64,000 bases of DNA. It comes from Trinickia soli. GTDB taxonomy: Bacteria; Pseudomonadota; Gammaproteobacteria; Burkholderiales; Burkholderiaceae. The stretch covers positions 1 to 64,000 of the forward strand of contig NZ_PNYB01000027.1 in assembly GCF_002879855.1 (NCBI RefSeq), read 5' to 3'. The notes beneath the pieces were generated by a model. The model ran no database searches, was not told the origin of the DNA, and saw only the letters and a program-made list of their open reading frames with translations. The translations under genes were made by a program, and so were the position numbers. Positions 28,501 through 40,118 of this stretch are shown here, piece by piece (the stretch's first letter is position 1; the number at the start of each line of letters is the position of its first letter).

Positions 28501-29988
28501 TCAGGAGAGCTTCTTTTTCAGCAGTTCGTTGACCTGCTGCGGGTTGGCCTTGCCCTTCGTTGCCTTCATCGCTTGACCAATCAAGGCGTTGAACGCCTTT
28601 TCCTTGCCGGCGCGGAATTCCTCGACCGACTTCTGGTTCGCCGCCAACACTTCGTCGATGATCGCTTCCAGCGCGCCCGTATCGGAGATCTGCTTCAAGC
28701 CCTTTGCTTCGATGATGCGGTCGGCCGCCCCTTCGTCGGTCGCCTTCTCTTCCCAGATGGCGAGGAAGATCTCCTTCGCGATCTTGTTCGAGATCGTGCC
28801 GTCTGCGATCCGTTGCAGCACGAGCGCGAGCTGCGCGGCCGAGACGGGGCATGCATCGATTTCGAGCCCGTCGCGATTGAGCTGCGCGGAAACGTCACCC
28901 ATGATCCAGTTCGCCACGCCCTTAGCTTGCATAACGGCAGCGTCTTTCACATCGCTTAGCTTCGCGATCACCGTCTCGAAATACCGGGCCATCGCTTTGC
29001 TGGACGTCAGGACACTCGCGTCGTATGGCGTCAATCCGTAATCCTTTTGGAAGCGCTGCTGCATCGCCGCCGGCAGTTCCGGCATCTCGCCCTTCACGCG
29101 CTCGATCCAGCCTGCGTCGATAACGAGCGGCATCAGATCGGGGTCGGGGAAGTAGCGGTAATCGTGCGCGTCCTCTTTGCTTCGCATCGAACGCGTCTCG
29201 CGCCGATCGGGGTCGTAAAGACGCGTTTCCTGCACCACCTTGCCGCCGTCTTCGATCAGTTCAATCTGACGACGCACTTCGTATTGGATCGCCTCTTCAA
29301 GGAATCGGAACGAGTTCAGGTTCTTGATTTCCGCGCGCGTGCCGAATTCCTGTTGACCGACAGGACGGACCGAAACGTTCGCATCGCAACGGAACGAGCC
29401 TTCCTGCATGTTGCCGTCGCAAATGCCGAGCCAGACGACGAGCGCGTGCAGCGACTTCGCGTATGCCACGGCCTCCGCCGCGCTGCGCATGTCGGGCTCC
29501 GTGACGATTTCCAACAGCGGCGTGCCGGCGCGGTTCAAATCGATGCCCGTCATGCCGGCGAAGTCTTCGTGCAGCGACTTGCCCGCGTCTTCTTCAAGAT
29601 GGGCGCGCGTCAGTTGAATCGTCTTTTCGTACCCCGCCGCACCGGTCTTTTCATTGGCCGGCACCTGGATCGTGATCGTGCCGCCTTGAACGACGGGGAT
29701 CTCGTACTGACTGATCTGGTAGCCCTTCGGCAGATCAGGGTAGAAATAATTCTTGCGGGCGAAGATGCTGCGCGGCGCGACCGTCGCGCCAATCGCGAGC
29801 CCGAAGCGAATCGCGCGCTCGACGGCGCCGCGATTCATCACCGGCAGCACGCCGGGCAGCGCCAGATCGACGGCGCATGCCTGTGTATTGGGCTCGGCAC
29901 CGAAACGCGTCGAAGCACCGGAGAAAATTTTCGAGACGGTCGACAGCTGCGCGTGCGTCTCGAGACCAATGACGACTTCCCACTCCAT
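28501..29988 (-). CDS. gatB: Asp/Glu-tRNA amidotransferase subunit B
   Basis: GatB binds misacylated tRNA and activates Glu-tRNA(Gln) or Asp-tRNA(Asn) for amidation by the GatCAB complex. At 495 residues the length is normal. The N-terminus [15 protein letters not shown], the kinase-like core with [20 protein letters not shown] and [11 protein letters not shown], and the C-terminal YqeY-like tail are present. Start ATG 29988 is preferred: GGAGG lies seven bases upstream, and relatives begin at this point. An in-frame ATG at 29994 overlaps the gatA stop but is too close to the ribosome site. Confidence 0.97.
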   Translation of the reverse strand: MEWEVVIGLETHAQLSTVSKIFSGASTRFGAEPNTQACAVDLALPGVLPVMNRGAVERAIRFGLAIGATVAPRSIFARKNYFYPDLPKGYQISQYEIPVVQGGTITIQVPANEKTGAAGYEKTIQLTRAHLEEDAGKSLHEDFAGMTGIDLNRAGTPLLEIVTEPDMRSAAEAVAYAKSLHALVVWLGICDGNMQEGSFRCDANVSVRPVGQQEFGTRAEIKNLNSFRFLEEAIQYEVRRQIELIEDGGKVVQETRLYDPDRRETRSMRSKEDAHDYRYFPDPDLMPLVIDAGWIERVKGEMPELPAAMQQRFQKDYGLTPYDASVLTSSKAMARYFETVIAKLSDVKDAAVMQAKGVANWIMGDVSAQLNRDGLEIDACPVSAAQLALVLQRIADGTISNKIAKEIFLAIWEEKATDEGAADRIIEAKGLKQISDTGALEAIIDEVLAANQKSVEEFRAGKEKAFNALIGQAMKATKGKANPQQVNELLKKKLS

Positions 29989-29990
29989 GT

Positions 29991-31493
29991 TCATGCCTCC
30001 CGCGAAGCCGCTTGCGGCATTTGGCGTTGCCAATCCGTCACGCGCTGGAACGCATCGGCGATCTGCAGCATGCGCGCTTCGTCGAAATATTTGCCGATGA
30101 TCTGCAGACCGACCGGGCGTTGGGCGTTCTGGCCCGCGCCGAAGCCGCAGGGCACGCTCATCCCGGGCAGACCGGCGAGACTGACCGACAACGTATAGAT
30201 GTCGGCCAGATACATCTGCACCGGATCGTCGCCCTTGGCGCCGATGTCCCAGGCCACCGACGGAGCAACCGGCCCCATGATGACGTCGCACACCTTGAAG
30301 GCTTCCTGAAAGTCTTGCGCGATGATGCGGCGAATCTTTTGCGCCTGCAGGTAGTAAGCGTCGTAATAGCCGTGCGAAAGCACATAGGTGCCAACGAGAA
30401 TGCGGCGCTTCACTTCGGGGCCGAACCCTTGCGCGCGCGACTTCTTGTACATGTCGAGCAGGTCGCGGTACTCGCTCGCACGATGGCCGTAGCGCACGCC
30501 GTCGAAGCGCGACAGGTTCGACGACGCTTCGGCCGGCGCGATCACGTAGTAGACGGGGATCGACAGTTCGGTCTTGGGCAGCGACACGGGCACGAGCGTC
30601 GCGCCGAGCGCCTCATACTGCTTGAGCGCGGCTTCGACGGCCGCGCGCACGTCCTCGGACAGCCCCGCGCCGAAGTATTCGGTCGGCAGCCCGATGCGCA
30701 GGCCCGTAAGCGGACGGCCAGCCGGTGCGTCGGCCGTGAGCGGTTGGCCCAGATAGCGCGTGTAGTCTTCATCGGCACGTTGCAGGCTCGTTGAATCGCG
30801 CTCGTCGAAGCCCGCCATCGCGTTGAGCAGCAGTGCGCAATCGGCGGCGCTGGCCGCCATCGGGCCGCCCTGGTCCAGCGACGACGCGAAGGCGATCATC
30901 CCGTAACGCGACACGCGTCCGTAGGTGGGCTTGATGCCCGTCACGCCCGAAAACGACGCGGGCTGACGGATCGAGCCGCCCGTATCGGTCGCCGTTGCGG
31001 CCGGAGCGAGGCGCGCCGCCACCGCAGCGGCCGAACCGCCCGACGAGCCGCCCGGCACCGCTTGGGTATCCCACGGATTGCGCACGGGGCCGAACGCGGA
31101 GTTCTCGTTCGACGACCCCATGGCGAACTCATCCATGTTCGTCTTGCCGAGGGTCACCATGCCCGCGCGCGCCAGACGCTCGACGACGGTGGCGTCGAAC
31201 GGACTTTCGTAGCCGGCAAGCATTTTGGAGCCCGCCGTCGAGCGCCAGCGGCGCGTAACGAAGACGTCCTTGTGCGCGACCGGCACGCCCGTGAGCGGGC
31301 CGCCTTCGCCGCGCGCCCGTTGCGCATCGGCGCCGCGGGCCTGCTCGAGCGTGAGCTCGGGCTCGACTTCGATGAACGCGTTCAGATCGCGCGCAGCGTC
31401 GATCCGCTGCAGGTACAACTGCGCGAGCTCGACGGCGGAAATCGCCTTGTTCGCGAGCGCGCTCGCGAGCTCGCTCAAACTTTTCTCGTACAT
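29991..31493 (-). CDS. gatA: Asp/Glu-tRNA amidotransferase subunit A
   Basis: The amidase subunit that releases ammonia from glutamine for transamidation. It is a 500-residue amidase-signature enzyme with the Ser-cisSer-Lys triad in VAHKDVF (Lys), [12 protein letters not shown] (cis-Ser) and [10 protein letters not shown] (nucleophile Ser). Other hallmarks are [19 protein letters not shown] and [11 protein letters not shown]. It lies between gatC and gatB, two bases before the gatB start, in the usual gatCAB order. Confidence 0.98.
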   Translation of the reverse strand: MYEKSLSELASALANKAISAVELAQLYLQRIDAARDLNAFIEVEPELTLEQARGADAQRARGEGGPLTGVPVAHKDVFVTRRWRSTAGSKMLAGYESPFDATVVERLARAGMVTLGKTNMDEFAMGSSNENSAFGPVRNPWDTQAVPGGSSGGSAAAVAARLAPAATATDTGGSIRQPASFSGVTGIKPTYGRVSRYGMIAFASSLDQGGPMAASAADCALLLNAMAGFDERDSTSLQRADEDYTRYLGQPLTADAPAGRPLTGLRIGLPTEYFGAGLSEDVRAAVEAALKQYEALGATLVPVSLPKTELSIPVYYVIAPAEASSNLSRFDGVRYGHRASEYRDLLDMYKKSRAQGFGPEVKRRILVGTYVLSHGYYDAYYLQAQKIRRIIAQDFQEAFKVCDVIMGPVAPSVAWDIGAKGDDPVQMYLADIYTLSVSLAGLPGMSVPCGFGAGQNAQRPVGLQIIGKYFDEARMLQIADAFQRVTDWQRQMPQAASREA

Positions 31494-31533
31494 GTCGGTT
31501 TCTTTTCCGTAAATCCGTGAATGCGGCAGACGG

Positions 31534-31833
31534 TTACTCGATCACCTTCGGGACCAGATAGAGCCCGTCCTGGGTCGCGGGCGCGCAGCGCTGGTTCGCG
31601 TCGCGCTCGACCGTCTCGGTCACGGCGTCCTCGCGCAGGCGCAGCGCAACGTCCTCGATCTGTTCGATCGGATGCGCGAGCGGCGCGATGCCGGAGGTGT
31701 CGACGGCCTGCATTTGCTCGACGAGTCCGAAGAACTCGTTGAGCTGGGCGAGCGTGTGCTCGCGATCGGCATCGGCCAATTCGAGCCGCGCGAGATGGGC
31801 GATGCGTGTCACATCGGTCAAGGTCAAAGCCAT
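31534..31833 (-). CDS. gatC: Asp/Glu-tRNA amidotransferase subunit C
   Basis: The small 99-residue stabilising subunit of GatCAB. The sequence [38 protein letters not shown] and a central PLAHP are typical. GGTGAG lies five bases before ATG 31833. First gene of the gatCAB operon, divergent from mreB. Confidence 0.95.
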   Translation of the reverse strand: MALTLTDVTRIAHLARLELADADREHTLAQLNEFFGLVEQMQAVDTSGIAPLAHPIEQIEDVALRLREDAVTETVERDANQRCAPATQDGLYLVPKVIE

Positions 31834-31951
31834 GTGTCTCACCGGAATCCAGAGTAACGCGCAACGCGGAAAAAACGATGTTGCGGCGCGGGGTTAGGGC
31901 GTCGGATCGTGCCCTCGAACATGGGGCTGGAACGGCAAAAAGGACCGCCCG

Positions 31952-33255
<1,304 letters not shown>

Positions 33256-33344
33256 CATGCAAGTGAAAGGGGCGCGGGTCGCCGGTCCAGCGCCAATGCG
33301 CGCCCTGCCGACACCCGCACACGTTCACACCCTCGGCGTCGACC

Positions 33345-34460
33345 ATGGAATACAGTCCGCCGCCTCTGTTTAAGCAAGGCCCGTCCGCGCTCGCGCGGCT
33401 CATCTTCTTCGTCGTCCTATCGCTCGTGCTGCTGGTTTCCGATGCACGCTTCAAGACGCTCGAGATCGTGCGCGCCGTGCTCGACGCGGGGCTCTATCCG
33501 TTGCAACGCGCGGCGCTTTTGCCGCGCGATCTCGCCGTTGGCGCAGCGCAGTTCGCCGTGACGAACCACACGCTGCGCGGCGAGAATCAAGCGCTCGCCG
33601 CAAAGAACCTTCAGCTCTCGCTCAAAGCGAACGAAGTCGCCACGCTGACTGCCGAGAACACGCATCTGCGCGCGCTACTCGATCTGTCGCGCAACGCCAT
33701 GACGCAGTCGATTCCGGCCGAAGTCCAATATGGCATGCGTGATCCGTTCACGCAGAAGGTCGTCATCGGCCGGGGTTCGCAGCAAGGCGTGCAGAACGGC
33801 TCGCCCGTCGTCAGCGAGGACGGCATGATCGGCCAGGTCACGCGCGTCTTCCCGATGCAATCGGAGGTCACGTTGCTGACCGACAAGGACCAGGCCGTCC
33901 CTGTGGAAATCGTGCGCACGGGGCTGCGCAGCGTCGTCTACGGCACGGCGGCGGGCGACACGCTCGAATTGCGTTTCGTGCCGATCAGCGCCGATGTCGT
34001 CGCCGGCGACGAACTCGTCACGAGCGGCCTCGACGGCGTCTACCCCCAGGGGCTGCCCGTCGCCAAGGTCGTACGCGTCGACAAGCAGGCCGATACGGCC
34101 TTCGCACGCGTCGTCTGCGCCCCGGTCGCCGCCGTGCGCGGCGCGCGCGACGTGCTCGTGCTCCGCTATCACGACGATGCGCCGCCGCGCCCCGAGGAGC
34201 CGCCCGCATCGACGCAGAAAGACGCCAAAGGCAAAAAGGGCGGCAAGACTGCGGACAAAGCGGGGAAGGCGTCCGAGGCCGCCGCCGCAAAAGCGGGCAC
34301 GGGTGTCGGCGAAAAGAAACCGGAAGACAAAAAGGCGGCGGATAAAGGCGCGGGCAAGACAGCCGAAAAGCAGTCTGAAAAGCAGGCCGCGGCTGCCGCG
34401 GCCGATGCAAAAGTCCATGGCGCGCCAGCACCGCGCCCCGCGTCGGGAGCCGCACGATGA
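33345..34460 (+). CDS. mreC: Rod shape-determining protein MreC
   Basis: A bitopic inner-membrane protein that organises the elongasome and activates PBP2. One transmembrane helix spans residues about 17-34, followed by a coiled coil (about 70-110) and the beta-rich MreC domain (GRGSQQGVQNGSPVVSEDG, TLLTDKDQAVPVEI). At 371 residues it has an extra C-terminal tail of about 90 residues, rich in Lys, Ala, Glu and Pro, that looks disordered and highly charged. It overlaps mreD by four bases (34457-34460). Confidence 0.95.
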   Translation: MEYSPPPLFKQGPSALARLIFFVVLSLVLLVSDARFKTLEIVRAVLDAGLYPLQRAALLPRDLAVGAAQFAVTNHTLRGENQALAAKNLQLSLKANEVATLTAENTHLRALLDLSRNAMTQSIPAEVQYGMRDPFTQKVVIGRGSQQGVQNGSPVVSEDGMIGQVTRVFPMQSEVTLLTDKDQAVPVEIVRTGLRSVVYGTAAGDTLELRFVPISADVVAGDELVTSGLDGVYPQGLPVAKVVRVDKQADTAFARVVCAPVAAVRGARDVLVLRYHDDAPPRPEEPPASTQKDAKGKKGGKTADKAGKASEAAAAKAGTGVGEKKPEDKKAADKGAGKTAEKQSEKQAAAAAADAKVHGAPAPRPASGAAR

Positions 34461-34969
34461 ATCGCCCGCAGTACATCCTGCTGCCGGTCAATCCGTACTT
34501 CATCGCGTTCAGCCTGGCGGCGGCTTTCCTGCTCAACCTGATGCCCTGGGGCCGCCTCATCGGCGTCCCCGATTTCGTCGCACTCGTGCTGTTGTTCTGG
34601 AATGTCCACCAACCGCGCAAGGTCGGGATGGGTGTCGCGTTCTTCCTCGGCTTGCTGATGGACGTACACGACGCGAGTCTGCTCGGCGAGCACGCCCTCG
34701 CCTATACGCTGCTCTCGTACGGCGCCATTACGATCCACAGGCGCGTGCTGTGGATGCCGCGTGGTCTGCAGGTCTTTGCCGTCGCGCCGCTGCTCGTGCT
34801 GGCGCAACTCGTGCCGTTCGTCACGCGCTTGCTGACGGGCGCGCCGTTCCCGGGCTGGGGCCAGCTCGCGCATGGTTTCGTCGAAGCCGCGCTCTGGCCG
34901 CTCGCCTGCTCGCTGCTTCTCATGCCGCAGCGCCGCCCGGCCGATCCGGACGACACGCGGCCCATCTGA
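34457..34969 (+). CDS. mreD: Rod shape-determining protein MreD
   Basis: A 170-residue integral membrane protein with five or six helices; it partners MreC in the rod complex. The sequence MNRPQYILLPVNPYFIAFSL, LVLLFWNVHQPRKVGMGVAF and GLLMDVHDASLLGEHALAY matches betaproteobacterial MreD. It is translationally coupled to mreC and lies 19 bases before mrdA. Confidence 0.95.
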   Translation: MNRPQYILLPVNPYFIAFSLAAAFLLNLMPWGRLIGVPDFVALVLLFWNVHQPRKVGMGVAFFLGLLMDVHDASLLGEHALAYTLLSYGAITIHRRVLWMPRGLQVFAVAPLLVLAQLVPFVTRLLTGAPFPGWGQLAHGFVEAALWPLACSLLLMPQRRPADPDDTRPI

Positions 34970-34988
34970 GCGGGTCCGTCGCAGACGC

Positions 34989-37427
34989 ATGACCGAATTC
35001 AAAAACACCCAGCAGCAACTGATGAGGTTCCGCTTCCGCGTCGCGGCGGCGGGCCTGTTCGTGCTCGCCTGCTTCGGGCTGCTGGTGCTGCGCTTCCTGT
35101 TTCTGCAGGTGTGGCACTACAGCAAGTACTCGTTGCAGGCCGACGAGAACCGCATCTCGGTCGCGCCGATCGTCCCCAACCGAGGCATCATCACCGACCG
35201 CAATGGGGTCGTGCTCGCTCGCAACTATTCCGCGTACACGCTCGAGATCACGCCATCCAAGCTCGACGACACGCTCGATCACGTCATCGACAAACTCGCA
35301 ACCGTCATCACGATCGACGCGCGCGATCGGCATCGCTTCAAGAAGCTGCTCGAGGATTCGAAGAACTTCGAAAGCCTGCCGATCCGCACTCGGTTGACGG
35401 ACGAAGAAGTCGCGCGCTTCACGGCGCAGCGCTTCCGTTTTCCCGGCGTCGACGTGCGGGCCCGACTGTTCCGCCAATATCCGCTCGGCACGACAGCCGC
35501 GCACGTGATCGGCTACATCGGGCGCATTTCGCAGCGCGATCAGGAAAAGATCGATGCCGTCAGCGAGCAGAACGACAGCGACCCCGATCATTACGATCCG
35601 CGGCTCGATGCAAACAACTACAAAGGCACCGACTACATTGGCAAGATCGGTGTCGAACAGAGCTACGAGGCGGAACTGCACGGTCTGACCGGCTTCGAGG
35701 AAGTCGAAGTGACGGCGGGCGGACGCCCCGTGCGAACGCTGTCGCGTACGCAGGCGACGCCGGGCAACAACCTCGTGCTTTCGCTCGACATCGGCGTGCA
35801 GGAAGTGGCGGAGCAGGCGTTCGCGGGGCATCGCGGTGCGCTCGTGGCGATCGAGCCGTCGACGGGCGATGTCCTTGCGTTCGTGTCGGCGCCGAGCTTC
35901 GATCCGAACGCATTCGTCGACGGCATCGACCAGCAGACCTGGGACGAGCTCAACAACTCGCCCGATCACCCGCTGCTGAACCGGCCGTTGCACAGTGCCT
36001 ACCCGCCGGGCTCGACCTACAAGCCTTTCATGGCGCTAGCCGCGTTGACGCTGCACAAGCGCACGCCCGAATGGGGCTTTCACGATCCGGGCTTCTACCA
36101 GTTCGGCGGGCACACGTTCCGCAACGACGTGCCGCAGGGCCAGGGCTGGATCGACATGAACCGCGCGATCATGGTGTCGAACGATACGTACTTCTACATG
36201 CTCGCGCACGACCTGGGCGTCAATACGATTGCCGACTTCATGAAGCCGTGGGGCTTTGGGCAGATCACGGGCATCGACATCTCCGGCGAAGCGCGTGGCA
36301 TCCTGCCTTCCACCGAGTGGAAGAAGAAGGCGTACCGCAAGCCCGAGCAGCAGCGCTGGTATGAAGGCGAGACGATCAGTCTGGGCATCGGCCAGGGCTA
36401 CAACTCGTTCACGATGTTGCAGCTCGCTCACGCGACGGCGACGCTGGCCAACGATGGCATTGTCATGAGGCCGCACCTCGTCAAGGAAATCGAGAACCCG
36501 ATCACGCACGACATGCGCCTCACGGTGCCGCACGAAAGCGGCCGCATCGCCGTGAGCCAGGCCGACATCGACGTCGTCAAGCGCGGCATGGTGGCAGTGA
36601 CGAGCAATCCGTCCGGCACCGGCTACGAAGTGTTCCGCAACGCGCCTTATACGGTTGCCGGCAAGACCGGTACGGCCCAGGTGTTCTCGCTGCAAGGCGC
36701 GAAGTATCACGGCGGCGCACTGGCCGAGCATCTGCGCGACCACTCGCTGTTCATCGCATTCGCACCGGCGGATCATCCCGTCATCGCCGTCGCGACGATC
36801 GTCGAAAACGGCGGCTGGGGCGCAAGCGTCGCAGGCCCGATCGTGCGCCGCGTGCTCGACTATTACCTGCTTCAGCGCGGCAAGCCCGGTGTCCTGCAAG
36901 CGGAGGTCGCCGCCGCAGCCTCGGCCACGCAAGGTATCCCGGGCCCCGTCATCGGCGCATCCGAACCGGCGGATGCGGCGGGTGCCGCGGAGGGCGCAAC
37001 CGCGCCCGTCAAGGTCGCCGCCGGCTTCAAGGCGCTGCCGCTGCCGGCTTTGCCTGCGTCGGCGCCGCGCGAGGTGTCGGCGCCGTTGATCGCCTCCGAC
37101 GTCGTCGCCGCGCAACGCGCCGCCGCGTCCGGTTCGTCGGCAAGCGCAGCCGCCGCGGCGCAAAGCCCGGGCAGCGCGCAGGCCGGCGCGGCGGCATCAC
37201 GTTCGAGCGCCTCGGCGCCCCCGGCCTCCGCTGCGGAAGTGATCCGCCGCCTGCACCGAGCCGCAGCGTCGAGCGCGGCAACGAACGATGCGGCCGGCTC
37301 GCCCCCCAAACGGCATCCATCGCGCCGCGAACCGGCCAGCGATGCGCTGGTTGCGCCGCGCGAGGATCGCACCGACGCGCAACCGCCTGCCGCGACTACG
37401 CCGGGTGCGCCCGGCCCCAACGATTAA
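34989..37427 (+). CDS. mrdA: Penicillin-binding protein 2 (peptidoglycan transpeptidase)
   Basis: The elongation-specific transpeptidase (PBP2). An N-terminal helix spans residues about 17-40, then the dimerisation domain with NRGIITDRNGVVLARN, and the transpeptidase domain with Ser342-Thr-Tyr-Lys345 (STYK), SND at 397-399 and KTGT at 559-562. The total of 812 residues is well over the usual 600-650, because about 175 residues of Ala/Ser/Pro-rich low-complexity sequence follow the catalytic domain. Start ATG 34989 matches the family; an in-frame ATG 117 bases upstream lies inside mreD. rodA follows after 11 bases. Confidence 0.96.
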   Translation: MTEFKNTQQQLMRFRFRVAAAGLFVLACFGLLVLRFLFLQVWHYSKYSLQADENRISVAPIVPNRGIITDRNGVVLARNYSAYTLEITPSKLDDTLDHVIDKLATVITIDARDRHRFKKLLEDSKNFESLPIRTRLTDEEVARFTAQRFRFPGVDVRARLFRQYPLGTTAAHVIGYIGRISQRDQEKIDAVSEQNDSDPDHYDPRLDANNYKGTDYIGKIGVEQSYEAELHGLTGFEEVEVTAGGRPVRTLSRTQATPGNNLVLSLDIGVQEVAEQAFAGHRGALVAIEPSTGDVLAFVSAPSFDPNAFVDGIDQQTWDELNNSPDHPLLNRPLHSAYPPGSTYKPFMALAALTLHKRTPEWGFHDPGFYQFGGHTFRNDVPQGQGWIDMNRAIMVSNDTYFYMLAHDLGVNTIADFMKPWGFGQITGIDISGEARGILPSTEWKKKAYRKPEQQRWYEGETISLGIGQGYNSFTMLQLAHATATLANDGIVMRPHLVKEIENPITHDMRLTVPHESGRIAVSQADIDVVKRGMVAVTSNPSGTGYEVFRNAPYTVAGKTGTAQVFSLQGAKYHGGALAEHLRDHSLFIAFAPADHPVIAVATIVENGGWGASVAGPIVRRVLDYYLLQRGKPGVLQAEVAAAASATQGIPGPVIGASEPADAAGAAEGATAPVKVAAGFKALPLPALPASAPREVSAPLIASDVVAAQRAAASGSSASAAAAAQSPGSAQAGAAASRSSASAPPASAAEVIRRLHRAAASSAATNDAAGSPPKRHPSRREPASDALVAPREDRTDAQPPAATTPGAPGPND

Positions 37428-37438
37428 CGGAGAAGCGC

Positions 37439-38587
37439 ATGGCCTTGGACAAGCGCATCTGGCGCGAACGTTTGAAAAAAATGTTCGTCGGTTTCGACCG
37501 TCCGCTCGCGCTGACGGTGTTTCTGCTGCTGTGCGTCGGCATCGTCACGCTCTATAGCGCGAGCATCGACGTGCCGGGGCGCGTCGAGGACCAACTGCGC
37601 AACATCGTGCTGACGTTCATGCTGATGTGGGCGCTCGCCACCGTTCCGCCCACCACGCTGATGCGCTTTGCCGTCCCGCTCTACACGTTCGGCGTCGCGT
37701 TGCTCGTCGCCGTGGCTTTGTTCGGCATCACCAAGAAAGGGGCCAAGCGGTGGATCAACGTCGGCGTCGTGGTGCAGCCTTCCGAGGTCTTGAAGATCGC
37801 CACGCCTTTGATGCTGGCCTGGTACTACCAGCGCCGCGAGAGCTCGATACGCTGGTACGACTTCGTCGTCGGCTTTGTGATCCTGCTCATACCGGTGGGA
37901 CTCATCGCAAAGCAACCCGATCTGGGCACGGCGGTGCTCGTCTTTGCGTCGGGCCTGTTCGTCATCTACTTCGCCGGGCTTTCGTTCAAGCTCATCGTGC
38001 CCGTGCTGATCGCGGCGGTCATCGGCGTCGCTTCGATCGCCACCTTCCAGGACAAGATCTGCCAGCCGCAGGTGCAGTGGCCGCTGATGCACGACTACCA
38101 AAAGCACCGCATCTGCACGCTGCTCGATCCGACCTCCGATCCGCTCGGCAAGGGCTTCCATACCATCCAAGCCGTCATTGCGATCGGCTCGGGCGGCCCG
38201 CTGGGCAAGGGCTGGCTCAAAGGCACGCAGGCGCACCTCGACTTCATCCCCGAAAAGCACACCGACTTCATCTTCGCCGTCTTCTCGGAAGAATTCGGGC
38301 TGGTTGGCGAACTCGTGCTGCTCACGCTTTATGCGGCGCTGATTGCTCGCGGGCTGTATATCGCAGCCAACGGCGCGACACTGTTCGGGCGCCTGCTCGC
38401 CGGGTCGCTCACCATGGCCTTCTTCACCTATGCATTCGTCAACGTCGGAATGGTGAGCGGCATCCTGCCTGTCGTCGGCGTGCCGCTGCCGTTCATGAGC
38501 TACGGCGGCACCGCGCTCACGACGCTCGGGATTGCCGTCGGACTCATCATGAGCGTCGGACGGCAAAAGCGGTTGATGAAAAGCTGA
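37439..38587 (+). CDS. rodA: Peptidoglycan glycosyltransferase RodA
   Basis: A SEDS-family polymerase that makes glycan strands together with PBP2. The 382-residue protein has about ten membrane helices. Key motifs are KGAKRWINVG, QPSEVLKIATPLMLAWY, LIAKQPDLGTAVLVFASG, FIPEKHTDFIFAVFSEEFG and VGVPLPFMSYGGTALTTLG, which contain the conserved acidic residues. Last gene of the rod cluster; it converges with the Sel1-repeat gene 14 bases away. Confidence 0.97.
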   Translation: MALDKRIWRERLKKMFVGFDRPLALTVFLLLCVGIVTLYSASIDVPGRVEDQLRNIVLTFMLMWALATVPPTTLMRFAVPLYTFGVALLVAVALFGITKKGAKRWINVGVVVQPSEVLKIATPLMLAWYYQRRESSIRWYDFVVGFVILLIPVGLIAKQPDLGTAVLVFASGLFVIYFAGLSFKLIVPVLIAAVIGVASIATFQDKICQPQVQWPLMHDYQKHRICTLLDPTSDPLGKGFHTIQAVIAIGSGGPLGKGWLKGTQAHLDFIPEKHTDFIFAVFSEEFGLVGELVLLTLYAALIARGLYIAANGATLFGRLLAGSLTMAFFTYAFVNVGMVSGILPVVGVPLPFMSYGGTALTTLGIAVGLIMSVGRQKRLMKS

Positions 38588-38601
38588 GGCGAACCCGCTC
38601 G

Positions 38602-39333
38602 TTACTTCGCTTGCTTCGACTCGTCCTTCAGTTCGCGGCTTAGCTGCTGGAATTTGAGCCGCGCTGCGGGGTCGCCCTGCGCGGCGGCCGCTGCGTAGTA
38701 GGCACGCGCAACGTTCAGGTTGCGCTTGACGCCGTCGCCGCCGAGTTCGTAAAACGAGCCCGTCACGTACTGCGCCGTCATGTCCCCGCCCTCCGCCGCC
38801 TTCTTGTACCAAACGAACGCCTGAGCGTTGTCGCGCGGCGTGCCGCGACCATCGAGGAATTGATTGGCCAGCGCGAGCTCCGCCTGCACGTGGCCTTGCT
38901 GCGCCGCCTTCAGGAACCAGCGATGCGCTTCGGCCGGATCGCGCGCGACGAAATCGCCATCGTCGTACATCCTTCCGTAGACATATTGCGCGTGCGACAT
39001 GTTCGCCTCAGCCGCCTTGCGCAGCCATTTGCGCCCTTCGTCGGGGTTGGCCGTCGTGCCTTCGCCGTTGAGCAGCATCATCGCGTAGTTGAATTGCGCG
39101 AGCCGATCGCCGTGATCGGCTGCTTCGCGAAACTCTTTGAGCGCCGCGGACATGTTGCCCGCGTTATAGTCCGCAACGGCGGTCTGCGTTTGCGCGTCGC
39201 CGTTGGACGGCGCTTGCATCTGCGGCTGGGGCTGCGCGGCGGTTTGCGCCTGCACGCCACTCGCGACCGCCCATGCGGTGGCGCCAAGCGCGAGCAACGA
39301 CAATGCGCGCCCGATCATCGAAGAATGTTTCAC
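38602..39333 (-). CDS. Exported Sel1-repeat (TPR-like) protein
   Basis: A 243-residue protein with a signal peptide (cut probably after VQAQ, residue about 30), a Gln/Pro-rich linker and about five Sel1-like repeats (for example AQFNYAMMLLNGEG, AQYVYGRMYDDGD, AELALANQFLDGRG, AQYVTGSFYELGG). Such repeats form helical scaffolds for protein contacts, often in envelope or signalling functions. The start overlaps the aldolase gene by four bases (39330-39333), so the two are coupled, an unusual pairing. Partner and role unknown. Confidence 0.85.
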   Translation of the reverse strand: MKHSSMIGRALSLLALGATAWAVASGVQAQTAAQPQPQMQAPSNGDAQTQTAVADYNAGNMSAALKEFREAADHGDRLAQFNYAMMLLNGEGTTANPDEGRKWLRKAAEANMSHAQYVYGRMYDDGDFVARDPAEAHRWFLKAAQQGHVQAELALANQFLDGRGTPRDNAQAFVWYKKAAEGGDMTAQYVTGSFYELGGDGVKRNLNVARAYYAAAAAQGDPAARLKFQQLSRELKDESKQAK

Positions 39334-40118
39334 GACCTTACCTCCTGCAACGCCGAGCGCGTCGCTCGTACCAGCCAGATGACGTCGGCGGCCAGCGCAA
39401 TGACGCGAAAGCCCGCGTCGCGATATTGGCGCGCGCTCGCGACATCGAGCGCAAAGATACCTGCCGGAATGCCGGCGCGGCGAGCGGCCTCGACAATGCG
39501 AGCGATTGCCGCCTGGACGTCCGGATGTTTCGAATCGCCGAGATGCCCGAGGCTCGCCGCCAGATCGGCGGGGCCGGCGAACAGGCAGTCGACGCCGGGC
39601 GTCGCGGCGATCGCGTCGACCTCCGCCAACGCGCGGGCCGACTCGATCTGGACGATCGTGGCGATCTGCGTATTGGCGCTTTGCACATAATCACGGCGCG
39701 CGCCGAATGCGGCGGCCCGCACCACCCCCGCGACACCGCGCAGCCCGTCGGGCGCGGCCGCGTCCGGGTAACGCGTGAGCCGAACCGCGCGAGCGGCGTC
39801 TTCGGCCGTTTCGATGTTGGGAAACATGAGCGTGCGTGCGCCCGCATCGAGCACCCGCTTGACGAGCCAGCCTTCGCAAGCGGGCACCCGCACGATCGGC
39901 TCGGTCGGCAGATGCGCAGCGGCGATCGCACGCAGTTGTGCGGTCACGTCGGCCGAATCGTTCGGCGCATGCTCCATGTCGATGCAAAGCCAATCGAAGC
40001 CCGCATGGGCCAGCGCTTCGGCCGCATCGGCGCTCGCGAGCGACAGCCAGAGCCCATAAAGCGGCTCGCTGTCAGCTTCATTCAAGCGCTGCTTGAGCGG
40101 ATTGATGAACGCGCTCAT
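39330..40118 (-). CDS. HpcH/HpaI-type aldolase
   Basis: A 262-residue class II aldolase of the HpcH/HpaI/2-keto-3-deoxy-L-rhamnonate aldolase family, which cleave 2-keto acids to pyruvate and an aldehyde using a divalent metal. Visible motifs are GLWLSLASADAAEALAHAGF, the metal-region DWLCIDMEHAPND, RVPACEGWLVKRVLDAGA, MFPNIETAEDA, IVQIESARALAEVDAI and LFAGPADLAASLG. Start ATG 40118 overlaps the stop of a 23-codon upstream ORF with a strong ribosome site. Substrate unknown. Confidence 0.87.
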   Translation of the reverse strand: MSAFINPLKQRLNEADSEPLYGLWLSLASADAAEALAHAGFDWLCIDMEHAPNDSADVTAQLRAIAAAHLPTEPIVRVPACEGWLVKRVLDAGARTLMFPNIETAEDAARAVRLTRYPDAAAPDGLRGVAGVVRAAAFGARRDYVQSANTQIATIVQIESARALAEVDAIAATPGVDCLFAGPADLAASLGHLGDSKHPDVQAAIARIVEAARRAGIPAGIFALDVASARQYRDAGFRVIALAADVIWLVRATRSALQEVRS

